Positions 36,178 through 45,937 are shown, numbered from the stretch's first letter. The stretch: 64,000 nt of DNA from Leucobacter aridicollis (GCF_013409595.1 NZ_JACCBD010000001.1:1674001-1738000), one strand, 5' to 3'. Notes: generated from the letters alone by a model not told the origin. Numbers and translations: made by a program.

Positions 36178-36942
36178 TTACTCGTCGTTAGCGAGTTCCG
36201 CCTGGACCTCGTCGGTCAGGTCGAAGTTCGCGTAGACGTTCTGCACGTCGTCGCTGTCTTCAAGCGCGTCGATGATGCGGAACACCTTGCGAGCGGTGTC
36301 CGCGTCGATCTCGACCTTGAGGTTGGGCACGAACTCGGCCTCGGCCGAGTCGTAGTCGATGCCGGCCTCGACGAGCGCGCCGCGGGCAGCGGTCAGGTCG
36401 GTGGCTTCGGTAATGACCTCGAATGCCTCGCCGTTCGGGGTCGGCTTGACTTCCTCCGCGCCTGCCTCGAGCACTGCCATGAGCACGTCGTCCTCAGTGG
36501 TGCCCTCGGCGGGAACGGTGATGACGCCCTTGCGCTCAAAGTTGTAGGCGACCGAGCCCGGATCGGCGAGGGTGGCGCCGTTGCGGCTCAGCGCGGTGCG
36601 CACCTCGGCGGCGGCCCGGTTCTTGTTGTCGGTGAGGCACTCGACCATGAGGGCGACGCCGTTCGGGCCGTAGGCCTCGTACATCGTCGTGAAGTACTCG
36701 ACCGACTCGCCGGTGAGGCCCGCGCCGCGCTTGATGGCACGGTCGATGTTGTCGCCGGGGACGGAGTTCTTCTTCGCCTTGTGCACGGCCTCGGCGAGCG
36801 CCGGGTTACCTGCGAGGTCGGGCCCGCCGATGCGAGCGGCGACCTCGATCACCTTGATGTACTTGGCGAACGCCTTCGCGCGCCGCGAGTCGAGAATTGC
36901 CTTCTTATGCTTGGTGGTTGCCCACTTGGAGTGTCCGGCCAC
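36178..36942 (-). CDS. yebC: YebC/PmpR-family protein
   Basis: 254 aa. Conserved start [23 protein letters not shown] and [20 protein letters not shown]. The family was long called a transcriptional regulator; recent work links members to translation through difficult nascent sequences. It precedes ruvC by 2 bp, the classical arrangement. Confidence 0.95.
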   Translation of the reverse strand: MAGHSKWATTKHKKAILDSRRAKAFAKYIKVIEVAARIGGPDLAGNPALAEAVHKAKKNSVPGDNIDRAIKRGAGLTGESVEYFTTMYEAYGPNGVALMVECLTDNKNRAAAEVRTALSRNGATLADPGSVAYNFERKGVITVPAEGTTEDDVLMAVLEAGAEEVKPTPNGEAFEVITEATDLTAARGALVEAGIDYDSAEAEFVPNLKVEIDADTARKVFRIIDALEDSDDVQNVYANFDLTDEVQAELANDE

Positions 36943-36981
36943 GGGTGCTCCTGCTTTCTTACGTGTGTGTCTGCTGCGATC

Positions 36982-37575
36982 CTAGTGCGGTGGGGCGTTC
37001 GCCCCGAACTCGGCGTCGGGTGGGTCTGCCCAGGCAGCCGCGATGAGGTCCCGGACCTCGCCGAGCAGCTGGGGCATCGCCTTCGTCTGCCCGATGATCG
37101 GGAAGAAGTTCGCGTCCGACGCCCACCGGGGCACGATGTGCTGGTGGAGGTGCGCGGCGACCCCTGCGCCCGCGATTTCGCCCTGGTTCATGCCGAGGTT
37201 GAAGCCCGCGCAGTTCAGGGCCTGGCGCGCGGCGCGCATCCCGGCCTGGGTGAGTGCGCCGATCTCGGCGACCTCCTCCGGCGTCGCCTCGTCGTACCCG
37301 GCGACGTGGCGGTATGGGCAGACGAGCATGTGCCCGCTGTTGTACGGGAACAGGTTGAGCAGCACGTACGCGGTCTTCCCGCGGTGCACGATGAGCGAGG
37401 ACTCGTCATCGTGCCGCGGGGCCGCGCAGAATGGGCAGTCGGTGTGATCCGCCTGGTGATGGTCCGACACGTACGCCATGCGGTGCGGCACCCAGAGGCG
37501 CTGCAGCGGGTTCGGTGTCCCGACCGTGCCGCGCTCCCCTGGGGCCTCAGCCTGGGTTTCGTCAGTTCCAAACAT
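36982..37575 (-). CDS. HIT-domain nucleotide hydrolase/transferase
   Basis: 197 aa from the ATG at 37575. Catalytic histidine triad HLHQHIVPRW and the upstream segment LNLFPYNSGHMLVCPYRHV identify the HIT fold. CPFCAAPRHDDE near the N-terminus looks like half of a zinc site. The family acts on dinucleoside polyphosphates or AMP conjugates, and Ap4A phosphorylase-type members are common next to thrS. Starts 19 bp after the thrS stop. Confidence 0.92.
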   Translation of the reverse strand: MFGTDETQAEAPGERGTVGTPNPLQRLWVPHRMAYVSDHHQADHTDCPFCAAPRHDDESSLIVHRGKTAYVLLNLFPYNSGHMLVCPYRHVAGYDEATPEEVAEIGALTQAGMRAARQALNCAGFNLGMNQGEIAGAGVAAHLHQHIVPRWASDANFFPIIGQTKAMPQLLGEVRDLIAAAWADPPDAEFGANAPPH

Positions 37576-37594
37576 GAATGTGTCGCCTACCGGG

Positions 37595-39562
37595 CTACTC
37601 CGACCAGGCCGTCGAGACCTGCTCGTGGCTCTCGATCGCTGCGAGGATGCGCGCGATAGCGTCGTCGACCGGGACGCCATTGAGCTGCGTGCCGTCGCGG
37701 AAGCGGAAGCTGACTGCGCCCGCCGCCCGATCCTCCTCGCCAGCGATGAGCTGGAACGGCACCTTCATCTTGGTGTGAGTGCGGATCTTCTTCGGCATCC
37801 GGTCATCGGAGTGATCGACGTGCGCGCGGACGCCCGCCGAGCGAAGCCGCGCGAAGATCTCCTCGAGGTAGTCGCCGTACTCGGCGGCGACGGGAATGCC
37901 GACGACCTGTTCGGGGGCGAGCCACACGGGGAACGCGCCAGCGTAGTGCTCGAGCAGGATCGCGAAGAACCGCTCGATCGAGCCGAGCAACGCGCGGTGG
38001 ATCATGACGGGCTGCTTGCGGGTGCCGTCGGCCGCGGCATACTCGAGCTCGAACAGTTCGGGCTGGTTGAAGTCGAGCTGGACGGTGGACAGCTGCCACG
38101 TGCGGCCGATCGCGTCACGCGCCTGCACCGAGATCTTCGGGCCGTAGAACGCTGCGCCGCCCGGATCCGCGACGAGTTCGAGACCGGATTCCTCGCCGAC
38201 CTCGCGCAGGGTCTGCTCGGCGTCCGCCCACTGCTCGTCGGTGCCGACCGACTTCTCCGGGTCACGCGTTGAGAGCTCGAGGTAGAAGTCGTCGAGGCCG
38301 TACGCGCGGAGCGTCGCGAACACGAACTCGAGCTGCCGCTTGAGCTCGTCCTTCACCTGTTCGTCGGTGACGTAGATGTGGGCGTCGTCCTGGGTAAGAC
38401 CGCGGACGCGGGTGAGACCGGACAGCGTGCCCGACTTCTCGTAGCGATACACCGTGCCGAACTCGGCAAGTCGCAGGGGAAGCTCGCGGTAACTGCGGGC
38501 ACGTGCGCGGAAGATGAGGTTGTGGAACGGGCAGTTCATGGGCTTCAGGTAGTAGTCCTGGCCCTGCTTGGTGACGTTGCCCTCCTCGTCGACGACCTCG
38601 TCGAGGTGCATCGCCGGGAACATGCCTTCCTTGTACCAGTTGAGGTGCTGGCTCGTCTCGAACAGGGTCCCCTTGGTGATGTGGGGGCTGTTCACGACCT
38701 CGTAGCCGTTCCGCACGAGCTCTGAGCTCATGAACTTCTCGATCTCGTGGCGGATGATGCCGCCCTTGGGATGGAAGACGGCGAGGCCAGAGCCAATCTC
38801 GTCGGGGAAGGAGAACAGATCGAGTTCGACGCCAAGCTTGCGGTGGTCGCGCTTCGCCGCCTCCTCGAGGCGAGTCTGGTAGGCGCGCAGCTCATCCTTC
38901 GTCGGCCAGGCGGTACCGTAGACGCGCTGCAGCATCGGATTCGCCTCGCTGCCGCGCCAGTACGCTCCGCTCGAGCGCATGAGCGCCCAACCGTTGCCGA
39001 TCATCTTGGTGTTTGGCAGGTGCGGCCCGCGGCAGAGGTCCTTCCACTGCGTCTCCCCCGTCTTCGGGTCGACATTGTCGTAGATGGTGAGCTCGGCGCC
39101 GCCGACCTCGACGTTCTCATTGTCGGAACCCGAGTCGGCTCCGCCCTTGAGCCCGATGAGTTCGAGCTTGTAGGGCTCGTTCGCGAGCTCCGCACGGGCC
39201 TCGTCCTCGCTCACGACCCGGCGCACGAAGCGCTGGCCCTGCTTGACGATCTTCTGCATCTCTTTCTCGAGCGCCTTGAGATCCTCGGGGGTGAACGCCT
39301 CGGCCGAGTCGAAGTCGTAGTAGAAGCCGTCGGTGATGGGCGGGCCGATGCCGAGCTTCGTCTCGGGGTTGACCCGCTGCACGGCCTGCGCGAGCACGTG
39401 CGCGGCCGAGTGCCGGAGGATGTTCAGGCCATCCTCGGAATCGATGGTGACGGGCTCCACTGTGTCAGTATCTGTGACCTCCCACGCGAGATCGCGAAGT
39501 TCGCCGTTGACGCGCATCGCGACAACGGACCGGTCGGTGAACAGTGAAAAGCCGTCGGCCAC
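37595..39562 (-). CDS. thrS: Threonyl-tRNA synthetase
   Basis: 655 aa. N-terminal TGS domain ([16 protein letters not shown]), an HD-like SAD editing domain ([14 protein letters not shown]), and a class II catalytic core with zinc-site Cys in MNCPFHN, followed by a C-terminal anticodon domain. The GTG at 39562 is chosen because AAGGGA lies 7 nt upstream; the frame opens further to a TTG at 39583 that lacks a ribosome site. A TAGAAT -10 is present about 30 nt upstream. Next gene downstream is the HIT protein. Confidence 0.96.
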   Translation of the reverse strand: MADGFSLFTDRSVVAMRVNGELRDLAWEVTDTDTVEPVTIDSEDGLNILRHSAAHVLAQAVQRVNPETKLGIGPPITDGFYYDFDSAEAFTPEDLKALEKEMQKIVKQGQRFVRRVVSEDEARAELANEPYKLELIGLKGGADSGSDNENVEVGGAELTIYDNVDPKTGETQWKDLCRGPHLPNTKMIGNGWALMRSSGAYWRGSEANPMLQRVYGTAWPTKDELRAYQTRLEEAAKRDHRKLGVELDLFSFPDEIGSGLAVFHPKGGIIRHEIEKFMSSELVRNGYEVVNSPHITKGTLFETSQHLNWYKEGMFPAMHLDEVVDEEGNVTKQGQDYYLKPMNCPFHNLIFRARARSYRELPLRLAEFGTVYRYEKSGTLSGLTRVRGLTQDDAHIYVTDEQVKDELKRQLEFVFATLRAYGLDDFYLELSTRDPEKSVGTDEQWADAEQTLREVGEESGLELVADPGGAAFYGPKISVQARDAIGRTWQLSTVQLDFNQPELFELEYAAADGTRKQPVMIHRALLGSIERFFAILLEHYAGAFPVWLAPEQVVGIPVAAEYGDYLEEIFARLRSAGVRAHVDHSDDRMPKKIRTHTKMKVPFQLIAGEEDRAAGAVSFRFRDGTQLNGVPVDDAIARILAAIESHEQVSTAWSE

Positions 39563-39637
39563 TGCGATTCCCTTCGGAGACAAGATAAAGACTCCGTAAT
39601 TCTATCGGGTCGCAGCGGCCGACGGCTCACTGAAGCG

Positions 39638-39652
39638 GCGGGGTGTCCCCGC
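39638..39652. terminator. Hairpin after pspA
   Basis: GCGGGG/CCCCGC stem with a 3-nt loop, 11 bp downstream of the pspA stop on the minus strand and before thrS. No U-run. Confidence 0.5.
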
Positions 39653-39662
39653 GCAGTGCCGG

Positions 39663-40385
39663 TTAGGCCCCGGCGCCACCGCGCTTCAGCGCCTGCAGCC
39701 GCTCGTCGACCTCGCTGAGCGCGCCGAGATCGTCGAGCTCGTTGAACTGAGCGTCGAGCGTGGACGCGGCGAGCTCCGCCTGGCCGCGAACCATCGCCTC
39801 TTGCCGCTTCACCTTCTCCTCGAATCGCCCAAGCTCGCTCGTCGGGTCGAGGACGTCAAGGTTCTTGACGGCGTCCTGCACCTGCGACTGCGCGTCGGCG
39901 ACCTTGCCGCGCGAGACGAGTTCGTCGCGCTTCGCCTGCAGCTGCACGAGCTTCTCGCGCATCGTGTGCAGGCCCGTCTTCAGCTGGTCAACGACCTGCT
40001 GCTGCGCGGCGACGCTCGGCTCGGAGGTTGAGATCTCCTTCTCGAACGAGATCTGCTTGGAGAGCGCGACGCGTGCGAGGTTGTCGAACTTGTCGGCGCC
40101 AGCGGTGTCGCCGGATGCGCGGAGCGTCTCGGCCTGGCTCGACGCTGCCGCCGCCTTCGTGCCCCACTCCGAGACGGCCTTGCGGTCCTCCTCAAGGTCG
40201 GCCTCCATGAGGCGCAGGTTGCCGATCGTCTGCGCGACCGAGCTCTCGGCGTCGGCGATGCTGTTCTTGTAGTCGCGCTCCATCTGGTTGAGCATCTTCT
40301 CCGGGTCTTCTGCGGAGTCGAGGAGTGCGTTGATGTTTGCCTTGGCGAGCTGTGCAATACGGCCAAGGATGGATTGCTTTGCCAT
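39663..40385 (-). CDS. pspA: PspA/IM30 (ESCRT-III-like) membrane stress protein
   Basis: 240 aa from the ATG at 40385 (GGAAAGGAAG ribosome site). An amphipathic N-terminal helix (SILGRIAQLAKANINALLDSAEDPEKML in outline) is followed by a nearly continuous coiled coil to about residue 215. The family binds and remodels the inner face of the membrane during envelope stress. It is downstream of a TPM-domain gene on the same strand (97-bp gap), which suggests linked envelope roles. Confidence 0.94.
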   Translation of the reverse strand: MAKQSILGRIAQLAKANINALLDSAEDPEKMLNQMERDYKNSIADAESSVAQTIGNLRLMEADLEEDRKAVSEWGTKAAAASSQAETLRASGDTAGADKFDNLARVALSKQISFEKEISTSEPSVAAQQQVVDQLKTGLHTMREKLVQLQAKRDELVSRGKVADAQSQVQDAVKNLDVLDPTSELGRFEEKVKRQEAMVRGQAELAASTLDAQFNELDDLGALSEVDERLQALKRGGAGA

Positions 40386-40482
40386 GTTGGCTTCCTTTCC
40401 TGAGTTCCACCGAATCAGCTCGGAGGAGGTGTGTGCGCGCCCAGGATCGAGCGCAAGTCTGTGAGTGGCGAGTGCCTGCGGC

Positions 40483-42462
40483 CTAGAACCTGCCGCCGCC
40501 GCGCCTGCCGCCGCCGAGGCCGCCACCGCCGCCGATCGAGCCGCCACCGTTCCAGCCGCCGGTGAAGCCACCGTTCGAGCCGCTCCAGCCACCGCTCGAG
40601 CGTCCACCGCCACCGCCGCCGCTCAGGAGCCCGCCAAGGATCCCGCCGAGCACGGCGCCGCCGAAGCTCCCGTTCGAGCCGCCACCGCCGAAGCCGCCGC
40701 CGGAGCCGCCGCCCCACCCGGACACGTCGTTGACGGCGAGCTGGTAGGCGGCGCGGGCGTACTGCGTCGCCTGCTGCGCGGCCTGGTAGGACTTCATCGG
40801 GTCCTGCTGCGCGTACTGTTCTGCGAGCTGCAGCTGGCGCTTCGCCTCCGCGAGCCGCGTTCGCGCCTGCGAGCCGATCGCGCCGCGGCGCGTCTCGATG
40901 AACTGCTCAGCGGCGAGCACCTCGGAGCGTGCGGGGACCAGGGCCTCGTCGCGCGCGGCCTCGGCACGGCGGAGCCGCTCGGTGTTCTCCCTGGCGGTGC
41001 CGATCGCCGCGTCGATCTGCACGTTTGCGGCTGCGGCAGCGGCCAGCGCCGCGACAGGGTCGCCCTGTGTTCCCTGTGCGAGGAGCTGGCTGACACGCTC
41101 GGCGGCCTGTTGCAGGGCCTGCCGATCCGCATCGCCGGCGGAACCGATGAGCTGCGAGACCACCTGAAGATCCCCCTGCAGGTCAGCGGCCGCTTCCTCG
41201 AACTGCCGCGTGCTCTCCGCGAGCTCGCCAGCGAGCACGTCGGGCGATTGGGCGAGCGTCCGCGCCTGATCAAGCGCCGCCTCGCCGGCGCGGAGCGACA
41301 CGGCGGCGGCGGACCGCTCGCCGGCCGCGAGCTCCGCCGTTGCCGAGGTGATGCACTCGCCAACGAACTGCAGCCTGGCGCCAGCCTCGGTGAGGTTTGC
41401 CTCGAGCTGACCGGCGATGGCCGGTGCGTAGCTCGCCGCGAGCGCGCTCGCACGCTCGCGGCCCGCACTCAGCGCCTGGTGGACGCCGGGAAGCTGCGTC
41501 TGAAGCTGTTCGAGCACTTCGGGTGCCCGCTCTTCGACCTCGCGCAGCCGCGAGAACGAGTCGGTGTGTGCGTCGAGCGACTCCTTCGCGCCCGTGCACC
41601 GCTCGATGATCTCGGTGAGCCAGGCGCGACGATCCTCATCGGAGTCCGGCTCGTTGTCGTCGAGCAGCTGTCGCCGCACGAACGCGGCCTGGAGCTGCTC
41701 CTTCGCGTCGGCGATAGCCGCAGCGAATGGCTGCGCCGCCTCCGCGCCGAACTGCGCCTCCGCGAAGCCGAGCTCCTGCTCGCTGCTGCGGACGTCATCG
41801 TCGACGCGCACGAGCAGCGCGCTCGCCTGCGATTCGAGCTCCTCGAGGGTCAGCGGAACCTCGCCCTCGGCGACCTGCCGCTCCCGCTTGCGCTTGCGGG
41901 AGATCGCGACTCCGGCCGCGACGCCACCAACGACGACAACGCCGCCGATCACCGCGACGGCGACGCCGGTGCCGTTCGACCCGGGGTTGAGCACCGCTTT
42001 GTCGATACCGGTGAGTGTTGCGCCGACGACGCCCTTCCAATCACTGCTCTTCAGCGCGGGGCGGACGTAGTCGTTGGACAGCGTGTCGTACTGGGCGTCG
42101 GTCATGAGCGCCTGCGGTGCGTTCAGGTCGTACAGTCGATCCTCAACCGCGACGCTGAGCAGCACGCCGTCGTCGCCAAGGAAGTTCTTCTGGGCCGTCG
42201 CGGCACCCCACTGCTCCGGGTCCGCCGGCGAGTCGAACGTGTCGACGTAGACGACGAAGAGCTGGACGCCGTGTTCGGTCGCGAACTCGCGAACCTCGTC
42301 CTCGAGCTTCGACACGCTCGACCCCAGCACGCCGTCGCTCGTGCCGTCGATGACGTACTTGCCGCCGAACGACGGCGGAGGTGTCGCCGAAGCGGCCGCC
42401 GGGGCGAAGAGCGCCAGCCCGGCCAGTGCCGCAAGGCCAAGCATCGTTGCGATTCGCTTCAT
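40483..42462 (-). CDS. TPM-domain envelope protein with Gly-rich C-terminus
   Basis: 659 aa. Signal peptide (MKRIATMLGLAALAGLALF ... ASA), then an extracytoplasmic TPM domain (about residues 35-155; VYVDTFDSP, FLGDDGVLLSVAVEDRLYDL). A membrane helix (GTGVAVAVIGGVVVVGGVA) and basic stop-transfer RKRKRER come next. A large cytoplasmic Ala/Glu-rich coiled-coil region covers about 200-575. The last about 80 residues are almost all Gly/Ser with RRGGGRF at the end. TPM proteins (YgcG/BA42-like) have suggested phosphatase or chaperone roles. The adjacent pspA supports an envelope-stress function (inference). Confidence 0.88.
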   Translation of the reverse strand: MKRIATMLGLAALAGLALFAPAAASATPPPSFGGKYVIDGTSDGVLGSSVSKLEDEVREFATEHGVQLFVVYVDTFDSPADPEQWGAATAQKNFLGDDGVLLSVAVEDRLYDLNAPQALMTDAQYDTLSNDYVRPALKSSDWKGVVGATLTGIDKAVLNPGSNGTGVAVAVIGGVVVVGGVAAGVAISRKRKRERQVAEGEVPLTLEELESQASALLVRVDDDVRSSEQELGFAEAQFGAEAAQPFAAAIADAKEQLQAAFVRRQLLDDNEPDSDEDRRAWLTEIIERCTGAKESLDAHTDSFSRLREVEERAPEVLEQLQTQLPGVHQALSAGRERASALAASYAPAIAGQLEANLTEAGARLQFVGECITSATAELAAGERSAAAVSLRAGEAALDQARTLAQSPDVLAGELAESTRQFEEAAADLQGDLQVVSQLIGSAGDADRQALQQAAERVSQLLAQGTQGDPVAALAAAAAANVQIDAAIGTARENTERLRRAEAARDEALVPARSEVLAAEQFIETRRGAIGSQARTRLAEAKRQLQLAEQYAQQDPMKSYQAAQQATQYARAAYQLAVNDVSGWGGGSGGGFGGGGSNGSFGGAVLGGILGGLLSGGGGGGRSSGGWSGSNGGFTGGWNGGGSIGGGGGLGGGRRGGGRF

Positions 42463-42588
42463 TCACGATCCCCCGTCTGCAACGGCCGCGCGGCTACTCC
42501 AACGCGTGTCCGATACGCACAGTTTAGGAGTGCGGGGCACCCGGCGCTAGTGCCTTCTATGTGATTCGTATGAGTGCCGGATTTCGCT

Positions 42589-42615
42589 CCAGCGTTTAGC
42601 GAGACTCAACGCTGG
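42589..42615. promoter_or_regulatory. LysR-type box upstream of MFS gene
   Basis: Perfect inverted repeat CCAGCGTT-N11-AACGCTGG, containing the T-N11-A core of LysR-family sites, 52 bp upstream of the MFS start. The LysR gene lies just beyond the MFS gene on the opposite strand. Regulation is inferred. Confidence 0.55.
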
Positions 42616-42666
42616 TTTGCGCAATCGCGCTTGTTCGGCGTTTCCGGCGCAGCTGGAATAGTGAAC

Positions 42667-43905
42667 ATGAACTCGAGCACCCTCCCCGCCCGCGTGTCCG
42701 CCGGCCACCCCATGGTCCCCGTCGGCGCGATCACGCTCTCAACGTTCCTCGTCGTCACCTCGGAAATGATGCCCGTCGGGGTGTTGACGCCGATGGCGGA
42801 ATCGCTCGGCGTGACTGCCGGCGGGGCGGGCGCAACGCTCACAGTCACGGGAGCGATCGCGGCAGTCGTGAGCACGTTCGCGCCTGCACTCGCTGGCCGC
42901 GTTGACCGGCGCACGATCCTCATCGCGTTCATGCTCGTGCTTGCGGTCGCCAATGCCCTGACGGCGGTCGCGCCGACCTACGCCGTGGTGATGCTCGGAC
43001 GCGTGCTGCTCGGCGTCGCGATGGGGATGGTGTGGGGGCTCGCCGCCGGACTCGGTGGCCGCATCGCCCCACCGAGCCGCGCGGCGCTCGCGACAACGCT
43101 CATCTTCTCGGGCGTGTCCATTGCCTCCGTGCTCGGAGTGCCGCTCGGAACCTACGTGGGCGGTGTCCTCGGCTGGCGGTCGGCATTTTGGCTGCTCGCC
43201 GCGCTGAGCGTGGTTGCTGCGATCGGCCTGCGACTCGCGGTTCCCGCGCTGCCGGCCGATTCGGCCGCCGGCTTCCGCGGCATCTTCAGCGTGCTCCGCC
43301 TGCCGCACGTGGTCGCCGGGCTGGTGATCACCGCGCTGCTCGTCGTCGGGCACTTCACCGGCTACACCTTCATTCGACCCGTCCTCGAGTTTGGGGTCGG
43401 CGCTGCGGAGGGCGGGATCGCCGCTGCGCTGCTCGTGTTCGGAATTGCAGGGGTCGTGGGGAACTTTGCGGTCGGCGGAGTCGCTGCGTTGAGGCCGAAG
43501 CGCGCAGTCGTCGGCACCGCGACGGCGCTTGCTCTGGGCGTTGCAGGGGTCGGCGCACTCAGCGTTCTGGGCGCGGGCGGCTTCGGACACGGTACCGGCC
43601 AGGCCCCGGCCTCGATCACGTTCGTGGCGATCGCGATCTGGGGCCTCGGCTACGGTGGCGTCTCGGTCGCGACCCAACGCTGGATTGCGACGGCCGAACC
43701 GGGCCGAGTCGAGGCCTCGGCGGCGCTGTGGGCTGGTATGTTCAACGCGAGCATCGCCGTTGGCGCTGTGTTGGGAGGCGCCGCGTTCGACGGATTCGGC
43801 GCGGTCGGAACGCTCGCAGTCGCGCTCGGCATCGCGGCAACCGGGGTGCTCGTTGCGGCGCTCACCAGCCCCCGCGCGCTCACCAGCCCCCGCGCGCTGC
43901 GGTGA
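42667..43905 (+). CDS. MFS transporter, DHA1 family
   Basis: 412 aa with about 12 hydrophobic segments. The early loop EMMPVGVLTPMAESLGV and the motif GRVDRRTILIAF (loop 2-3) fit the DHA1 sugar/drug-efflux group (AraJ/NepI-like). The C-terminus has a duplicated octamer-like end (LTSPRALTSPRALR), a small internal repeat. Start chosen at the ATG 42667; a GTG 6 nt earlier is possible. Possible LysR operator upstream. Confidence 0.9.
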   Translation: MNSSTLPARVSAGHPMVPVGAITLSTFLVVTSEMMPVGVLTPMAESLGVTAGGAGATLTVTGAIAAVVSTFAPALAGRVDRRTILIAFMLVLAVANALTAVAPTYAVVMLGRVLLGVAMGMVWGLAAGLGGRIAPPSRAALATTLIFSGVSIASVLGVPLGTYVGGVLGWRSAFWLLAALSVVAAIGLRLAVPALPADSAAGFRGIFSVLRLPHVVAGLVITALLVVGHFTGYTFIRPVLEFGVGAAEGGIAAALLVFGIAGVVGNFAVGGVAALRPKRAVVGTATALALGVAGVGALSVLGAGGFGHGTGQAPASITFVAIAIWGLGYGGVSVATQRWIATAEPGRVEASAALWAGMFNASIAVGAVLGGAAFDGFGAVGTLAVALGIAATGVLVAALTSPRALTSPRALR

Positions 43906-43912
43906 TCTCCGC

Positions 43913-44848
43913 TTAACCGGACGTTGCGGCGTGGAGGCGGCGCAAGAACTCACCCAGCAGCGGGTGCGGCGACGCCGCAACGTTCGTCACCGCGGACAGG
44001 CTTGACTGCGGCACCCCTTCGACGAGCAGATAACGCAGGTCCGGCCTTGGGAGGTACGCGGCACTCGCCTCGCAGAGCAGCACGCCACCGGCCCCCGTTG
44101 CCGCGAGCGACAGCGCCTCGGGCAGCGTTCTGACTCTCGGCCCGTAGCTGAGGGCGGTGCCGTCTGGCGTCGACACCGGTGCGTTCGCGGCGAGCCACGC
44201 CGCTGGGGCCTCCTCGGCTGGCCCGATCAGCGTCACTGTCGCGAGTTCCGCCGCGGTAACGCTCGTGCGCCCCGCGCGCTCAGCCTGCCGGGCGAGGGGG
44301 CTCGTTCGGGCGATGCCGACAACCTGATCCTGCGGTGAAAACTCGAACCAGGTCCGCAGGCCTTCGGCCTCCGCCGGCGACAGGACGAGCGCGAGGTCGA
44401 CCGCACCCGCGGTCACCCCCGTCAGCGGGTCAGACCAGGGCAGCTCGACGAGCTGCACCATCCCCTGGGGCATCGCGGCAACCACCCGCGCGACGGCCTC
44501 GTACACCGAGCATTGGAACCCGACGCGCAGCGGCCGCGCCGGCGAGAGTGCGGCGGCCTGGGCCGCGTCAAACGCTGCCCGCAACGAGAGCAAGCTGGGA
44601 ACAACACGCGCGGCGAGGCCCGCGCCAAGATCGCTGAGCTCGACCCTGCGACTCGTTCGCAGGAAGAGCTGACCGCCAACGCGCTGCTCAAGCCGGCCAA
44701 TCATCTGAGAGACCCGCCCTGGCGTGACACCGAGCTTCTCAGCCGCCTGGCCGAAATGCAGGGTCTCGCTCACCACAGCGAAATACTCGAGCTCTCTGAG
44801 CGGGAGTTCGGGGTGAGGCGAGTAGCGCGCGGGCTCAGGAGTCGTCAT
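43913..44848 (-). CDS. LysR-family regulator
   Basis: 311 aa from the ATG at 44848. N-terminal winged HTH (LRELEYFAVVSETLHFGQAAEKLGVTPGRVSQMI in outline; SQMIGRLEQRVG) and a C-terminal PBP2-like sensor domain beginning at RPLRVGFQCSVYEAVA. Convergent with the MFS gene, 7 bp apart. A T-N11-A palindrome at the MFS promoter is the likely target. Upstream 93-aa gene is probably cotranscribed. Confidence 0.93.
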   Translation of the reverse strand: MTTPEPARYSPHPELPLRELEYFAVVSETLHFGQAAEKLGVTPGRVSQMIGRLEQRVGGQLFLRTSRRVELSDLGAGLAARVVPSLLSLRAAFDAAQAAALSPARPLRVGFQCSVYEAVARVVAAMPQGMVQLVELPWSDPLTGVTAGAVDLALVLSPAEAEGLRTWFEFSPQDQVVGIARTSPLARQAERAGRTSVTAAELATVTLIGPAEEAPAAWLAANAPVSTPDGTALSYGPRVRTLPEALSLAATGAGGVLLCEASAAYLPRPDLRYLLVEGVPQSSLSAVTNVAASPHPLLGEFLRRLHAATSG

Positions 44849-44871
44849 GACGCACTCGCACCAACACGCCG

Positions 44872-45153
44872 CTAGTCGGCAATGGTCTGCACGTGCAGCA
44901 TGGTCCAGCCGTCCGGGACGAGCGCTGCGAGCTCGTGCATCGACGGCGCGGTGATCTCCTGCGAGGTGTCCCTGCGGTGGTACGTCCCGAGGGCGGAGAT
45001 CTCTCCGCCGGTCTTGCCCATCCGCACTGGCGCCTTCACCAGATCGAAGCCAGGCGGGCACTGGGACGAGAGGAGCTCGTGCACCTCTTCAAGCGATGTC
45101 CCCACCACGTCAATCTCGATGGTTTCAGTCAGTCTGATCGTGGCGCGAAGCAT
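44872..45153 (-). CDS. Small hypothetical protein
   Basis: 93 aa from the ATG at 45153 (MLRATIRLTETIEIDVVG). No signal or membrane segment. Mixed alpha/beta pattern with conserved-looking HELLSSQCPPGFDLVKAP and GEISALGTYHRR. Not recognised. It ends 23 bp before the LysR start and may be its cotranscribed partner. A frame extension to 45222 lacks a start signal. Confidence 0.7.
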   Translation of the reverse strand: MLRATIRLTETIEIDVVGTSLEEVHELLSSQCPPGFDLVKAPVRMGKTGGEISALGTYHRRDTSQEITAPSMHELAALVPDGWTMLHVQTIAD

Positions 45154-45266
45154 GAGATCAGGATACCGAGATTGGGGCGGCGAGCGTGCATCCGCGGACG
45201 CGCCCCGCCGCCGACCTCTCATCTCGGGCAGCTAGGTTGGGGCTGGGAGACATTGAGGGGGATGCT

Positions 45267-45617
45267 GTGAAACGGTGGCTACTGCTCGGATCCGCAATTG
45301 CGGCCGAGGTCGCGGGAACGCTCATGCTGCGGGCGGCTGTCGACGCCCCGGCTTGGATCGTCGGCGTCGTCGCCTGCTACGTCGCCGCGTTCACGCTCAT
45401 CGGGCTCACGCTGCGCACGGGGATGCCCGTTGGCGCCGTTTATGGAGTCTGGGGTGCGACCGGCGTGGTGCTCGTGGCCGCGCTCAGCGTGCTCATCTTT
45501 GGGGAGCATCTCAGCCCGGTGAGCGTCGCGGGCATCGCCGTCATCATCGTCGGGGTCGTGCTGGTTGAGACCGGCACGCACGACCAGTCGGCGCCGGCGG
45601 CGGAGCGGGCCGCGTGA
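45267..45617 (+). CDS. SMR-family multidrug efflux subunit A
   Basis: 116 aa, GTG start behind GAGGGGG. Four membrane helices. The conserved substrate/proton-binding Glu is in helix 1 (GSAIAAEVAGTLMLRA), and GAVYGVWGATGVV matches the Qac/EmrE helix 3 motif. The pair with the overlapping next gene suggests a heterodimer such as EbrAB or YkkCD. Export of quaternary ammonium or similar cations is likely. Confidence 0.9.
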   Translation: MKRWLLLGSAIAAEVAGTLMLRAAVDAPAWIVGVVACYVAAFTLIGLTLRTGMPVGAVYGVWGATGVVLVAALSVLIFGEHLSPVSVAGIAVIIVGVVLVETGTHDQSAPAAERAA

Positions 45618-45937
45618 GCTGGCTCTGGCTCCTACTCTCCATCGCGTGTGAGGTTGCGGCGACGCTGAGCATGCGCGCGAGTGATGGGCTAAAGCGCAAG
45701 CGGTGGATTCCGGCGATCGTCGTCGGCTATGCGGCCGCATTCACCGCGCTCGCCTTCGCCCTCGACGCGGGGATGCCACTCGGGATCGCCTACGGGATCT
45801 GGACCGCGGTAGGGATCGTCGTCGTCGCGGTCTGCGCCCGGATGCTGTGGAAGGATCCGCTCACACGCCGGATGCTCGTCGGCATCGCGCTCGTTGCGAT
45901 CGGGGTGCTGCTTGTCGAGCTCGGCACGCTGATGTGA
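45614..45937 (+). CDS. SMR-family multidrug efflux subunit B
   Basis: 107 aa, GTG start overlapping the first SMR gene by GTGA. Conserved Glu in SIACEVAATLSMRAS and helix 3 GIAYGIWTAVGIV. The cytoplasmic loop KRKRW is more basic than in the partner, which fits opposite membrane orientation in a heterodimer (positive-inside rule; inference). Confidence 0.9.
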   Translation: MSWLWLLLSIACEVAATLSMRASDGLKRKRWIPAIVVGYAAAFTALAFALDAGMPLGIAYGIWTAVGIVVVAVCARMLWKDPLTRRMLVGIALVAIGVLLVELGTLM

